A stretch of 64,000 nucleotides of DNA from Undaria pinnatifida (Eukaryota; Sar; Phaeophyceae; Laminariales; Alariaceae). The translations under genes and the position numbers were made by a program. The stretch is taken from NCBI GenBank assembly GCA_012845835.1, contig JABAKD010000008.1, positions 13,467,501-13,531,500 of the forward strand, in the 5' to 3' direction. The notes under the pieces are model-generated. The model was not told the DNA's origin. It worked only from the letters and a program-made list of their open reading frames with translations, and searched no databases. Positions 32,319 through 45,200 of this stretch are shown here, piece by piece (within the stretch, counting starts at the first letter, position 1; every line of letters starts with the position of its first letter).

Positions 32319-34912
32319 CTATCCGAATAGCTCCGGCGTTTGTTCCTCAACGTAGATGTGGGCCTTGTTCACGCGCCCTCTCCACTCCCCCAGGCGGTCG
32401 TTCAGGCGGGCAAGCTGCGAGTCCTCCAGCACTCTGGGCTGCACCCAGGTCACGTGGACTAAGCGCTCGACCTCGTCCATAACCCCTCTCACTAGCTTCA
32501 GAGACATGGCGCGCATTATGAGCCACTCCACCTTCGCCAAAAAATACAAGCATTTAGAACAACCAAAGACAATTGGGATCAGGGCACGCGCGCGAGCAAG
32601 CAAGTAGTGAAAAAACTCGGCGGGGACACAGCGGCATTTACTGGTACACATATCAGAGTACAGGACACCTTACGTACTAGACTACGAGTTCAGTAAACTC
32701 GTGGTCCCGCTTTAGTGCGGCACCCTCTGGTGCGAGGTCCCAGTTTAATGCGGTGAAAATCGACACGACTCCGCCCTACAGAGTACCACACCATGCTGGG
32801 ATAGCTCGGGGCCCGACTTTAGTGCCGGTGTTATCGTCTGGCAAGGCACCGCACTCACGAGGGTCTACGACTGCTGTAGTAAGACATTGAAACTACCCGC
32901 CCAGGCTGGGTTTCTTACTCGGGAACAAGGGTGCGTATATCGCAACGCCTCCCGTATTTCTTATTTTTTCGCTGCAAATCACAGGATTCCTTACTTTCTC
33001 AGCTCGCGTTTTCTTAGCACTTATAGGTGTTAGTTACTGTATTTAATTGCGTGTGGCATGTGGGCATTTCGGTTGGCCGCTGCAGACGCAGCGGTCGCAG
33101 TGGAAACCACGACTGACTAACACGATCGCGTGGCAAACGGGATCTAATACGATAGGGTAGGGTAGGGCAGGGCAGGGGAGGGAAGGGAGTAGGGTAGGGC
33201 AGGGTAAGGAAGGGGAGGGTAGGGCAGGGCAGGGTAGGGAAGGGGAGGGTAGGGGAGGGTAGGGAAGGGTAGGGTAGGGTAGGGTAGGGTAGGGTAGGGT
33301 AGGGTAGGGTAGGATAGGGTAGGGTAGGGTAGGGTAGGGTAGGGTAGGGTAGGGTAGGGTGGGGTAGGGTAGGGCAGGGCAGGGTAGGGTGGGGTAAGGT
33401 GGGGTAGGGTAGGGGAGGGGAGCGTGGGGTGGGGTAGGATAGGCGAGGAGAGGGTACGATAAGATACGATCGCACACATCATAGGGTAGGATAGGATTGT
33501 TGAGGGGATTCCGTAAGGTAAGACAGAAAAAAAATTGGTAACCTCACCACACTGCCACAGCTGTGTCGTACGTCAATACCGCATAGAATAGCATTACACA
33601 GGATACAGGATGGACGACGGACCAGGGTAGCAAAACAAACACACGAAGAAAACCCGCACCTGGTCCACAGGAAGCTTGGTTCGAGCAGCCACCTCCTCGA
33701 AAGGGATATTCCGGTCCTGACTGTTGCGCTCGAATACCATGTTCATGAGGCACAGAAGAGCGATCTTCTCCTTCGTAAACGTCGCGCGGCTCACAAGCAC
33801 AGGCTGCGCAGACATCGTCTGGGGAGAGCCGGCACGGCAACATGCAAGAAAACATCGGATTGCGATAAAAAAACCGGAGGCCTTGTTCGTGACACTCGTG
33901 TCGATGAAGGGAGGAGAGTCGACGTCGCCGAAAACATTAAACAGTTCGAACCTTCGACAAATCACCGATCCCCACTTGATGATGTAGATATTTCGGGAAT
34001 GATCTGTATGGTCAAGCTCGTGACACCAGGTGGGAGCCGTGCGATCTGCATGATCTAGCATTTTTTTTCTAGGGTTGGATCTGTGCTCTTGATATACGAC
34101 AACTCGTACAGGTCTTGCATAACATGTCGTAACGGCACATATGGGATCTGCTGTGGATGATCTAGATGATCTAGATAGTGACCTGTTCGAGCTGTGAATA
34201 CTACGGAAAACCAAGCGACTAAACGACCAGAATACGAAAACGAAAAATCCTCCTTCGTAGCGGTCGTGAAGAACGTACATGCATCAAACCCGCCCAATAA
34301 AGCATTTCTCAAGCGCGAAACCAACTTGTAAACGACCAAAAACAAGAAGAAAGCAAAACACTGCCATATCACCAGTTATTTACCTCTTGGTTTTCCACGC
34401 ACAGCTTGTTGAAGGCATCGATATCTCCCTTGTTGAAAGCTTGCATCATGCTTCCAAGCCAAGCGTTAGGGCTCCCGTCAAGCATGGCCAGGATCGGCGT
34501 CGCCAGCTGGGGGGGTGGAGGGGGGTGAGATCGTGCGCGGTCGTTAAAATCGACACATTCCATGGGATCCTGAGACACCACTCCCCAACCCATTGGTTTC
34601 TCCCGCGAAACGTGTCACGGTAATTTTACCAAGCAAGTCTCAGAAAAATATTTGAAGACCCCAAACCCTTACCCCCGCCCCAACTAAAATACCTACAGCA
34701 ATTACCATCATCACCACCATCTCCACTACAACAACAGCAAGAGCAACAACATCAACAACAAAACTACCAACAACAACCACAACAACACTACCAACAACAC
34801 TACAACAACACTACCAACAACACTACCAACAGCAACCACAACAACAAACACAACAACAACCACAACAACAACCACAACAACAACAACCACAACAACAACC
34901 ACAACAACAACC

Positions 34913-34959
<47 letters not shown>

Positions 34960-37900
34960 AACAACACCATCACCCCCCCAACCCCACCAGAAATCGGTCT
35001 CACCACTTCCCCGAAGTTGAAAACGCCTTCTCCCGTGAGCGCCGCCAAGCTAATATCGGTCGCCAAAACGTACCGGTCCTCCTGCGGGATGCTCTCCAAA
35101 GGGGTATAGGCCAAGTACATCAAAGCGCTCCGGTAAAAAGAGTCCGGCGGCCCCACGGTCTTGTGGTATTCCGAGGCTAGCCGGTAGTAGGAAGAGTGGA
35201 CTACCGTTTCCGCACTCTGAGGGGGGGGGGGGGGGTTCCAAGGCAAGCGTGGCCAAGAGGACAGGGGAGGGGGGTGGGGGGGAGGGTGAAGGGAAGGAGG
35301 TGGAGGGGGGGAGGTGGGGCGGGGGCGGATAAGAGATGCAGGGGGGGTGAGAGGAGTGGGGGGCAGGAAGTGGGGGTGGGGCGAGGGGGGGTGGTGGTGG
35401 AAGGGGAGGGGCGAGGGGGGGGATGGTGATGATGGGCGAGACATACATTTGAGAGCTCAGCGCATCACGGCCGAGGAGGTGCTACCATTTTGGACCCGAT
35501 TCGCCACGAGAATGAGGAAAAAATATCCATACAGCAGCACGTGCTCATTCCGTCGACCCCTAACACGACATAACCCCCCCCCCCCCCCACCTCTCTAGTT
35601 TGAGGAGCTCTATACCGAGAAAACCAAAGTGCTACCCGATGAACCACCTACACTAGTACGGAGACCTATTGTTAGCAGGGTGAAAGAAAAACAAGAAAAA
35701 AAAGGAGGGGGGGCGAAGGGGTAACACCCGCGTTTTGTTTTTAGGTTTTCATTCGAGCGTAGTTTATTGCTTGGTCTACACACTACACTACGGGTATCAC
35801 AAGAACACACTCGCAACGTAGAGGAGCTCGACTGAAAGGCGAAGATGCTTTCCTTTTTCGGTGGTGTATTTTCAACCTGTTAACAATGGATCTCCATACT
35901 AAGTATGCAATAACCACTACTGTAAACCACAAGCGGCATACCAACGATACTGGGTGGGCCCTCTTGGTGGAGGACCCTCGCCAGCCATAAATACTTGAAA
36001 AAAAAAGTGCCACCCCTGCCCGAGGCACGCATCATATACGACGGACAACCAACATCGGACAGGAGTTCACCTGCAGCTCATCCACTGCCACTTTCCCCTT
36101 CTCCACCACCTCCTTCGCCCCTGACACGTTCCCCGCCCGAAGCAGAAGCAGCCCCAGCTCGCTCTCCAGCATCAGCGTTGGCTCGTCGCCCAAACGTGTC
36201 CGCTTCTCCAACGCCGTCTCGAACAGCTGCGTCGCCTCTAGAGGGTCTGTATGACATTGGACACCGTTCCGGGCAGGCGTTACGTCAACGAGGGTGCGAA
36301 CGCGAAGGAGGCGTGACGGGATGGGACGGGGAAGGGGTGTGAGGGGAGGGGGGGGGCGGGAGGGGGGAGGATCAGCGCCGTCGGCTTCACCCGCAGTTCA
36401 AAGCGAGGCAATGGCAATCCTACTCGGTGTAGAGTCGAATCAAGCCGCCACGCGTTAAATCGCCGATTGTCCTTGTCTTTGACTTTCGCTGCGGCAGCGG
36501 CAGCGGAGACTGCGGTAGCAATAGCGGCAGCCTGCTCCCCCCCCCCTCCCCCCTCTTCTTCTCTCGCCCTCCCCCCCTCTCTCCTCTCCTCTTCCTCTCC
36601 TCTCTTTCTGTCTCTCTCTGCCTGTTTGTCTATTTGTCTGTCTCTGTCTCTGCCCCCCCCCACCCCCCCTTTTCTCCCTCTCCCTCTCTCTCACCTGAGC
36701 AAGTCTTCCCCACGGTGCACAGAATCTGCACGAACCGGAGCTGGTCAATCTTGGCCTCGAACTTTGCCATGAACTCCGTGCACAGATGCACGAGGCCGTC
36801 TCCCGCCGCCGCATTCGCCGGGTCAGACACGAACTCCTGCAGCGAAACCGTCAGCTGGTGCCACAGCCTGCGTGCATGATATGGTAGCGTGTGGTGTGCG
36901 TGGTGGGATTCCACAACGCGAGGAGAGGCGGTACATAAAAAAATCGCACACAGAAAAAAAACAGAAAAAGGGGGTGGAGGGGGGGATGGGAGGGGTTAAG
37001 GACGGTGGGGAGTGGGGATGGTGGGAGGTGCGCCGGGTTGTACTCATTTCATGCATAGCCGCAGTCGTATGACCATAGACCCTCGCATATCTACAGTGTC
37101 AGGACGCAGCACGTCGAGCACGTCGGGTTTGCACCGACCAGGCAGGCATCGCGTGGACCAAGCGCGGATCGCCGTGAGGTGTTCGGCGAGTCGCATGAAG
37201 GGTGAGCTGCAATCTGCTAAGAGCACTTGTGAGGGGGACTTACGCACCGTGCACAAGGGGGGTAGGGAGGAGCGGGAAACGTAAACGCGCGAGAAATTGC
37301 ATTGCTGCTGCTATACTTCGTATACTGGTTCTGTCCATTTGGCGATAATACGCGCGAACCCTGCCGCCCCCCAGCCCGTCTGGCGCAGCCTGGTAGTTCG
37401 GATCACCCGCCCACTTGTAAGGTGTGTACATATCGGTACGGTATGTCTTGCGATTGACTATCATGGATGTTTGAAGGCAAAGGATTATTCGCGTGGAGTT
37501 GGTTCCACGAGCGAGAGGCACCCAAGAGAAGCTACGTCGCAGGGAGGGATTCGTGCGGACTACAGGTCGGCGATGCACACAGCAACCTGAGCAACAATCA
37601 ATCCGTCTCGACGTCTCTCCGCCGCTGTTAGTAACGAAAAACGCTGACGTTGTCGGTTGTCGCTATTGTGCGAGTCTCAAAAATTTCATTACCAAGACAC
37701 GTGTTAGACAGGGTCGTAGATAGTAGATACCTATCGTAGACCTCATTATACAGTTTACAGACAGCCTACTTTCCTACTGCTGTACCATTCGATTATTCTT
37801 GTCCCCTCCCTCTGCCTCGAGCTTTAATCCATCGGGTGCAGGACCTTCATGTGATCCTGGTATTCCCAATGCTACGTAATGCTTCGGAAGCCAAACGGGC

Positions 37901-38522
37901 GGCAACAGCAGCGCCAGCACAATGCGCTCCCGGCCATGGCCTGTCGATCTTGCGCGAGCACATTTCGAAGCTGTTTCGATCTAACTGTTGTCTATGGCCT
38001 GTACGGATCGAACATGATCGAGGATTCAATCCAACCAAACGACACTATGCTGTCAGATCGAGATTTTCGTCGAACCTCGTTCTTGCAAGCTGCGTGTGAT
38101 TTTTCGATCGCGCGTGCCATGCATATCATATCCACGAGGTGTGGACCGGCATGCCGTCATGTCGATCTTGCTCAAGAACATTTCGAAGCTGTCTCCGTCC
38201 ATTCGGTTTCTACGCCCCGTACGGATCGTATACGATCGAGGATTCAATCAAAAACCACACCTCAGCTTTGAGATGGAGCATTTCGTCAAACCTTGTCTTT
38301 TCAAGCTGCGTGTGATTCTTCGGTCGCGCGTGCCATGCATATCATAAGGGGCGTGTACCGGCATGGCGTCATGGAGGATATCGATTGGTGACCTCTCTCG
38401 GTTTCCAGCAGCCAAAGACGAAAGAAACATGGCACTTACTTTCTGCTGTATAGGTCCCCGAGCTTGCCGTACTTGTCCGCCATGTCCGGGTGCAGTAGCG
38501 CTTGTTGCTCGATGTACTCCAT
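32319..38522 (-). CDS. PSMD13: 26S proteasome non-ATPase regulatory subunit 13 (RPN9)
   Basis: A lid subunit of the 19S regulatory particle; it holds the lid together through its PCI domain and acts in cytosol and nucleus. Seven exons, all with AG/GT borders and matching phase: 38,522-38,440; 36,867-36,695; 36,246-36,071; 35,216-35,004; 34,506-34,384; 33,818-33,660; 32,531-32,319. They total 1,140 nt, giving 379 residues; the human protein as I recall it has 376. Diagnostic pieces are KLWHQLTVSLQEFV (exon 2), LTGEGVFNFGEV (exon 4), KIALLCLMNMVF with IPFEEVAARTKLPVDQ (exon 6, PCI winged helix) and VHVTWVQPRVL (exon 7), all in family order. The start is the only ATG before the N-terminal helix MEYIEQQALLHPDMADKYG. 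Head-to-head with an E2 gene. Introns carry R3, CAA, GGGTA and other repeats. Confidence 0.96.
33152..33462. repeat. GGGTA pentanucleotide array in PSMD13 intron 6
   Basis: About 60 tandem (T/C/G)AGGG-type units, mostly GGGTA. It resembles a telomere motif shortened by one base but lies inside a gene intron. Leu/Pro/Tyr frames on the minus strand are artefacts. Confidence 0.95.
34722..34970. repeat. CAA/ACC-type trinucleotide tract in PSMD13 intron 4
   Basis: (CAA)n with interspersed CCA and CTA units over 250 bp, purine-A and C on one strand only. Poly-Val and poly-Leu frames over it are artefacts. Confidence 0.95.
37038..37225 (+). repeat. R3 dispersed repeat, long copy in PSMD13 intron 1
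   Basis: TACTCATTTCATGCATAGCC, GTCGTATGACCATAGACCCT, CAGCACGTCG and a longer right part (GAGGTGTTCGGCGAGTCGCA, GAAGGGTGAGCTGCA) that is shared with the copies at 52.9 and 58.0 kb. G-rich sequence precedes it. Confidence 0.8.
37925..38370. repeat. Tandem duplication of about 225 bp in PSMD13 intron 1
   Basis: Both units contain GTCGATCTTGC, ACATTTCGAAGCTGT, CGTACGGATCG, CGATCGAGGATTCAATC, TTTTCAAGCTGCGTGTGATT-type and CGCGCGTGCCATGCATATCA. The first runs about 37,930-38,135 and the second about 38,155-38,370. Each contains an R5-like AAGCTGCGTG end. Confidence 0.8.
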
Positions 38523-39268
38523 GGTGAAAGCTCGTGCGAGGAGGGCTCCCTCTCGTCAGCCCGTCGCAGCAATCAACCAACACCTACCGCAGTTGCGGTC
38601 TTCAGCACAACCCCAAGCTTCTCTCGACCGGTCTCGGGGTAGACACAGCAATGCAGTACAACAACAGTGAATGCCACAAGCCTCCCTCGAATCGTTTACC
38701 ACCGTGTGACTCAGGACAGATGGCCTATCCTGCGCTTCCACAAGATTTTCGTAGCTCAAGTCTCCTGCCTCGACGCAGTTGAATCGTCTCCTGGTTCCTG
38801 GCTCTGCAGCGGTGGTGTTCTGCCTGTCGAGGAGCGAGAACAGAAAACAGAAGGCGATCTCGAAAGAAAGAGGAGTACAACCAATACTCGGAGGCGTTTG
38901 CGTACGGGGAACCGGGAACCACGAAAATATTCCGCAACGGGTTACACGTGTTTGCCACTTGTACGTCAAGGGGCACAGGCTGCTGCAGTGCTTGGACCAC
39001 TGCCACATTCTCTGCCACCGTCTTGGGTGTCGTCAGTTCTGCGGTGGAAAGGAAAAATACGTGATAAATCTGTCGTTTTCGTCTAGTAGTGCCGTGCAAA
39101 AGCGCGGATACAATTGTTACGTCGATCAGTACACCGAAATTTGGTGTGCAACGCACACCAAAACGCGACACACAGCACAGCAGAGCACCCGCAGTAGCAT
39201 CACATCACCACCACCACCACCACCACCACCACCACCAGCGTTAGGAAGGACCCGCCACTGAAATCAAT
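38523..39268. promoter_or_regulatory. Shared 5' region between divergent PSMD13 and UBE2J
   Basis: 746 bp separate the two start codons. It must hold both transcription starts unless non-coding upstream exons exist. I see no clear TATA box. A CAC trinucleotide tract (about 39,205-39,238) lies 30 bp upstream of the E2 start codon and would be in its 5' UTR. Open frames on both strands here lack domains. Confidence 0.5.
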
Positions 39269-42200
39269 ATGGTGAACATCAAGAACCCGGCTATCAAGCG
39301 GATACACGCCGACGTCCGGGAGCTGATGAAGGACCCCTCCGATCAGTACCACGCCGCGCCGCTGGAAGACAACCTGTTTGAGTGGCACTTCACCCTAAGA
39401 GGCCCGCCGGCGACAGAGTTTGAGGGGGGCGTTTACCACGGCCGCATCCTGCTCCCTCCAGAGTACCCCTTCCGACCCCCGGACATCGTGTTCAACACGC
39501 CCAACGGGCGGTTCAACACGGGCACCAAGATTTGCCTAACGATATCCTCGTACCACCCTGAGCACTGGCAGGTAAGGCGGTACGGAAATACATACCGCAG
39601 ACCACAGCAGTTCTACCCACTGCTGTACCAGTAACAGCAGTGCCCGTATGTATCGTTCCACTCGTCCTGTTGCTGCCATACGGACACAGCAGCAGTGCAG
39701 CAGCAGCAGCAGTGTAATACATTGGTACTGCTGTTGTATACCCTGGTACATAATAGCGCCTATTAATGTATACCGGTAAGCGTTTCGTGCTGCTGGGGCT
39801 GCTGCTCGTATCCCCTGCTTGTACGCACAGCAGAAGCAGTAAGGCTCTTTACATACTTTTCCGGGCACCCTGCACCCACTTTTTGATGACGACTACGGAC
39901 CGGTACACAAGATAGAGCAGTACTTGGGCGTTTTGCGGTGCGGAAGCACACACCCAGTTTCCGTGCTGGTTCTTCATCCTAGAGAGAAACCTGGCACCGG
40001 ATTCCTCGTATATACAATAGTAGGTACCTGGCGCAAGCAAGCTCTTGTGGTCTCAAACTGCGAGACAGAGACACGGCTAACTGTCTTCGTACGGCTTCCA
40101 GCTGGCACCGGCATTATGGCAGTAGCCTTTCCGAGACGTCTGAATTATTATCTAGGATACAGTACCGGATTCGGGGAATATGCTGTCGTTGGAGTTTTGC
40201 TGTGCGTCGACCAAAGTTTCAACAACAAAAAATGTCGGATGTTTTCCAGACAAAGTTATGTGGGTAGTGAATCTCGTACTGACAGCTGCACTCGCATGCC
40301 AGTATAGGAGAGGGTGCGACACATTTACAGCAGTTAGTACTCCCGGGAAGCTTCTTGTTACAGTACAATATCGTGCAGATCAGCTGCTATATCAGCTATC
40401 ATAGTATCATAGTATGGTGTGCGATACCGCGCGGGATGGCTGGCGCTGTTCGGTGCGGGCGAACCAGGGGCGAAGGGTGGGAGAAAGGATGCGCCGCCAC
40501 CATGTAACCGCAGGAGCAACAGCAGCAGGCAGCAGTAGTAGCAGTAGTAGCAGCAGAAGCATCGATGCGTACAGGTATTATTGTGCCATACTAGTACCGA
40601 AACTTTCTTGAGAGGGTTGGGTCGTGGGTCCAAGTCTCCAGTAAACAGAAGGGAATCAACAAATTGACAGGACTAAGGCACGACGGTGCTGCTGGCTTCA
40701 CGCACGTTATGACATTCATCCCACACACAAACGACGTTGGCAAACGATAAAATCTTTTGAGGAAATCGCCTATTAAAAGATTATAGAGGCATACCCGCAG
40801 GTGTCGTCGCAGCAAGTTGATGCAGCAAGTTGACATAAGTTGACATATGTACTCGTAGGAGCAGGGGCGAAATTAGAGGCTAGGTTCTTGCCAAATCCAC
40901 CGCGCAACCCTAAAAATAAAACAAAAAACGGGATAGTCTATGGTCCTGGGGGTCGCCTGCCAGTCAACCGCCATCCCTGGTTAACCTTGAGCTTACAACA
41001 GTGGTTAGAAGTTGCCCCGGGCCAGAGTGAGCACTGGACCTAAAGAACTATTATTTACCTTTTTTTTGTAGGGGACCGATGTACCTTACCCTGTTGCTAA
41101 TTATCCTTACCTCCCGCCCCCCCGCCCCCCCGTCCCCCCTAACGAAACCCTCGACAAACACCCTGTATACGCCCCAGCCGGCGTGGGGCATCCGTCTCAT
41201 CTTGGAGGCGCTGATTAGCTTCTTCCCTTCTCCGTCTCAAGGCGCCTTGGGCGGGCTGGATTGGACTCCGGAGGAGCGCAGGTGGGTTTTGTGGAGTTGC
41301 GGAGGCCTTGCGACTGAACTTACAGTAGAGCGAAAAGCGGTCGGGTGATAACGATCTACCTGGTAATTTTTTTTTCTGAGACCCCATGTATAGCAACCAA
41401 CAATAACGACGATTATTAATATTATTCTCATCACGCGTCTGTTATCCGTTTTAGCGCCGCAGTCCCGACATGAGGACCAAATACTTGGAGTTAGGCGAGG
41501 AAAACATTTTAGGAGTTGGAAATGGATTATTGGGAAGAGCAGTGAAGCAGTACGGTATGCATATCGATCGGCATGCCGCACGCATGTCGCACACCTCCTT
41601 AGATTGCAATTCAGGTATATATATCCCCTTATCTCGGCGACGTGGACTGCTTTCATGTGGTCAATGCTGTATTCGTCATCGCAGTTCTTTTTTTACCATC
41701 TTCCCTTTGCGGTTCCCCACCCAAAGGGGTCGGGTTGAGGCGACGGTTGTATTGCAATGGGAACGATCACGATACTATAGATATCAACGACGCAAAAGTC
41801 GAAGCCGCCACCACCTTGGGCAAAGCGCGGCACAACTCAACCCTTCCTCCTCTCTGTTTCTAGCCGAATTTTTATACAGCGGCGACAGAATGTCACGCTC
41901 GCGGCGGCAGCGGCCGCGGAAGTGGCGGTGGAGGCAGGGGCGGGGGTGAGGGCGAGGGCGGTGCCACCTCCTATCCGCAGTGCGGTTGCGCGTTCCTAAC
42001 TATTTTACTTTGCGCACGTGTCTGGCCTTCAGACTGCCTCACAGGAGTGAACGCGTAACCACACCCCTTTCGCTGACGGGAGTGAAAGCGAACGATACGT
42101 GAGAGCTCTAGGATTGGAAGCAAGCACGCGACAGCGTATGGAAAATCCCTTGCGTGCTTGTGTCCTTTCCGCTTGCAGAATGCCAGCTATAGGAATGGGC

Positions 42201-45200
42201 GCCAGCTTTTGTTCAACCTCACAACTGTCGAAAAACAACGATATGAACTCCCATACGAGCATACGAGCTATGAGCACCCTTGGGGGAAAAGACATACCAG
42301 TATCAGAAACAAGAAAAACTCTACCATTCTACTCAGAAGAGCACGTCGCTATCGTAGGCACCGCCCTCACTCCTCTCCTCCACCACCCCTTCTTTACCCA
42401 TCCGTCAACTCACCCTCCACACGATTTATTGTTTACTAGTTTCCGTCTCAACCCCACTCCGCCCTTGCGGCGGGCGGCGGAAGCTCACCTGCTCTAACTC
42501 TAACCCTGGTCCTAGAATTACACCTACCCCTACGCTGACCCTACTCTCATCCTTTTTTTTTTTTTTTTTTTTCACACACATTTACTTTCCAGCTAGGGGA
42601 CAAGCCGTGGTCACAGGTGTCGTCCCTTCCCCCCCCCGGTTTCTTTCCTTCAATTTTTATCGCACATAGGGTTCAGCAGTCCCACTGCTCGTCGATTTTT
42701 AATTGGGTGTTGCTAACTCACGCTCTCGCGCTTTCTGCAAGTCAATTTGTGCTCAAGAAAAAGTCCCCACGAATTTATATGAGTATGCACTCGGGGGGAT
42801 TCGACCTCACGAAACTGATCTGTACCAGGCTCGAGGATAACCTGATACGCCACCGGGGCGACCGGTAATCCTTACCCTACCCCGACCCTACCACCTGCCA
42901 GTTCCGTACCATATTCCTAATCTCCACCCTACTTATATCCTTACCACTACTCTACCCTAACCCCGCCCGTTCACTTAAAACGACCCCACGCTAGGGGGCG
43001 CAGAAGATTCTAAAAATCTTCTGAGCTCCTAACAAACGAGAAATCTCAATATATCAAACCCGAAACATGACTTCGAAAAACGACGCGTGCTACGATAGAG
43101 GTAGCACTTTTCGTGTGAAATGTTTTTCTGAATGACGGGGCTCCTTAACACAAAAATCGTCGGAAACAGGCCCTTTTTTTTGCGTGATTCTCGTCGTTTA
43201 CCTAGGCCATGGGATTTTTCATCCAGTGTATTCGGCAGTTTTTTTTTTTCTTCTCCAAATCAGTCATTGGGAGAGGTCTTAAGCTCCCAAATTGAGGAAC
43301 CTTGAAGAAAAAAAAGCTGTGCACCTCTATCGTAGCACGCGTCGACGTTCGTTCGCTTAACCTGAACAATGTTTGTGCGAGCTATCCCAGTCCTAAACCA
43401 AAACGTACTCGTACGATTTATTTTACCAACCGATGCTCCCACGCTTTAGAGGAGCTCAACCCGGGTGGAAACGTTTTGGCTCGAAAAGTGCAACCCCCGA
43501 CCTACGGTGGGATGCCTCCCTAAACTCTGTCCTTACCAGCATCGTTCCCTTCACGCGTGCTACCACCTCTATCGTATCAGCTTTGACGAGTGCTGCGATA
43601 GAGGTATCGGTATCGGTAGTATCAGTTCTGACGACTGCTGCGATAGAGGTAGAATCACTCTTCGTGTGAAATGGTTTCCTGAATAATGACAGGGCTCCAC
43701 CTTAACCCGAAATTTTCAGACATCTTGTAGGTCATTTGCTTTCTGCATGATTTTCGTCCTGTACCTACCTAGGCCCCATGGGATTGTTCATCCGGTATAC
43801 GTACATCGTTTTTTTTTTTCTTCTCCAAATCAGCTTTGTGGGAAAAGGCCGTTTAAGCTCCCAAACCGAGGAAAAATTTACAGAAAAAAAAAGTGGTTCG
43901 CCTCTATCGTACGTAGCACGCGTTTTTTTCTTTTGCTATTTTTTTTTCTTAACCCAAAATCGTTGGAAATACGTCAAATTATTTTTCTTTGATTCTCGTT
44001 GTGCACCTAGGCCATGAGATTTATCATCAAGTGTACTCGTAGCAGTTTTATTTTTCTTCAAATCTGTTTTGTGGAGAGGTCTTTTTCGCTCCCGAAAATG
44101 AGGAACCTTATAAGGAAATAAGTGGTGCACCTCGTCTATCGTAGCACGCGTCCCTTACCCCGCCCCAACCCTGCCCTTTACCTTGATTCGATCAGAATGC
44201 CCCCCACGGCTTTGTGGACAAAGTAGTTGGCTTTATTGTGGGATAATTTTTCAAGTTCTAAAAGTGTTAACCCTACCCTATGCCTATCGCTACCCCTAAC
44301 CTCACCCCTAACCCTAACATTGGCCCTACCCTAACCCTGCGCTTACCGTAACGCCTCTGAGAAGTGTACCGACTTTTTTGTTGGGGGACAAAACTATTTT
44401 AGAATCAGTGTGGGATACTGCTTTTGAGCAGGTCTAATCCTGCCCTTGACCCTACCGCTAATCGCTACCGCTAACTTTAGCCCTCTACCCTTATAAAACC
44501 CTTACCCTACCCTACCCCTCTGCCTACTCTTACCCCTACCCCTACCCCCTATCCCTAGGAAATTGGTCACGACGTCGAAGGAGTGGAAATGCTACAAGTG
44601 CGGCATCGCGAAAGACCTCCTGCCTCCACTCCGCCCCGAGGGCAGCGCGGAGGGGGGAGGGGGAGGGAAGGCGGGGTCAGGGGCGAACCACTACGCGGAT
44701 CAGATCAAGGAGCTGCACAAACTTAAGGTCAAGACTGCAGACGAGATCGCGGCGGAGAGCCCTGCCCTCCCCAGCGCTGCTGCCGCCGATGCCTCCGGGG
44801 AAGAAGCAGCAGCAGCAGCAGCAGTAGCAGGTGAACGATCGGCTTCAACTACTAACGGGACAAGCGGCGGAATAGGTGTCGTATCGGACGCGGCGGCGGT
44901 GGCGAAACCGCCAGAGGCTGCGGAATTTGGCGGGAGTAGCGTTGTGTCAGCGGCGGCGGTGGCGGGGGGGTGTAGTTCGCGCACATCCCCTGGTCCGGAA
45001 AACGCCTCTGATGCTGCTGTTGCTGCTGCTGCCGCCGCCGTTATCGCTGGGAGCGCGGTGCGGGAGGTACGTGCTGGCGAGGAGGAAGAGGGGGCGGTGA
45101 AGACGGAGCGAGGGGACGATGTGTTGTCTTTTGTGGCCATCGCCATCGCGCTGGCGATGTTGGGAATCTTGATCCGGAAGGGGCTGCGCTATCTGGATCC

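Noticed and set aside
33014-33482. Three overlapping Leu/Pro/Tyr-rich frames
   Set aside because: All are readings of the GGGTA array inside PSMD13 intron 6.
34726-34914. Poly-Val frame
   Set aside because: Direct product of the CAA/CCA trinucleotide tract.
42490-44555. True telomere or chromosome end
   Set aside because: CCCTAA-type units are degenerate, scattered and lie inside an intron of a conserved gene.
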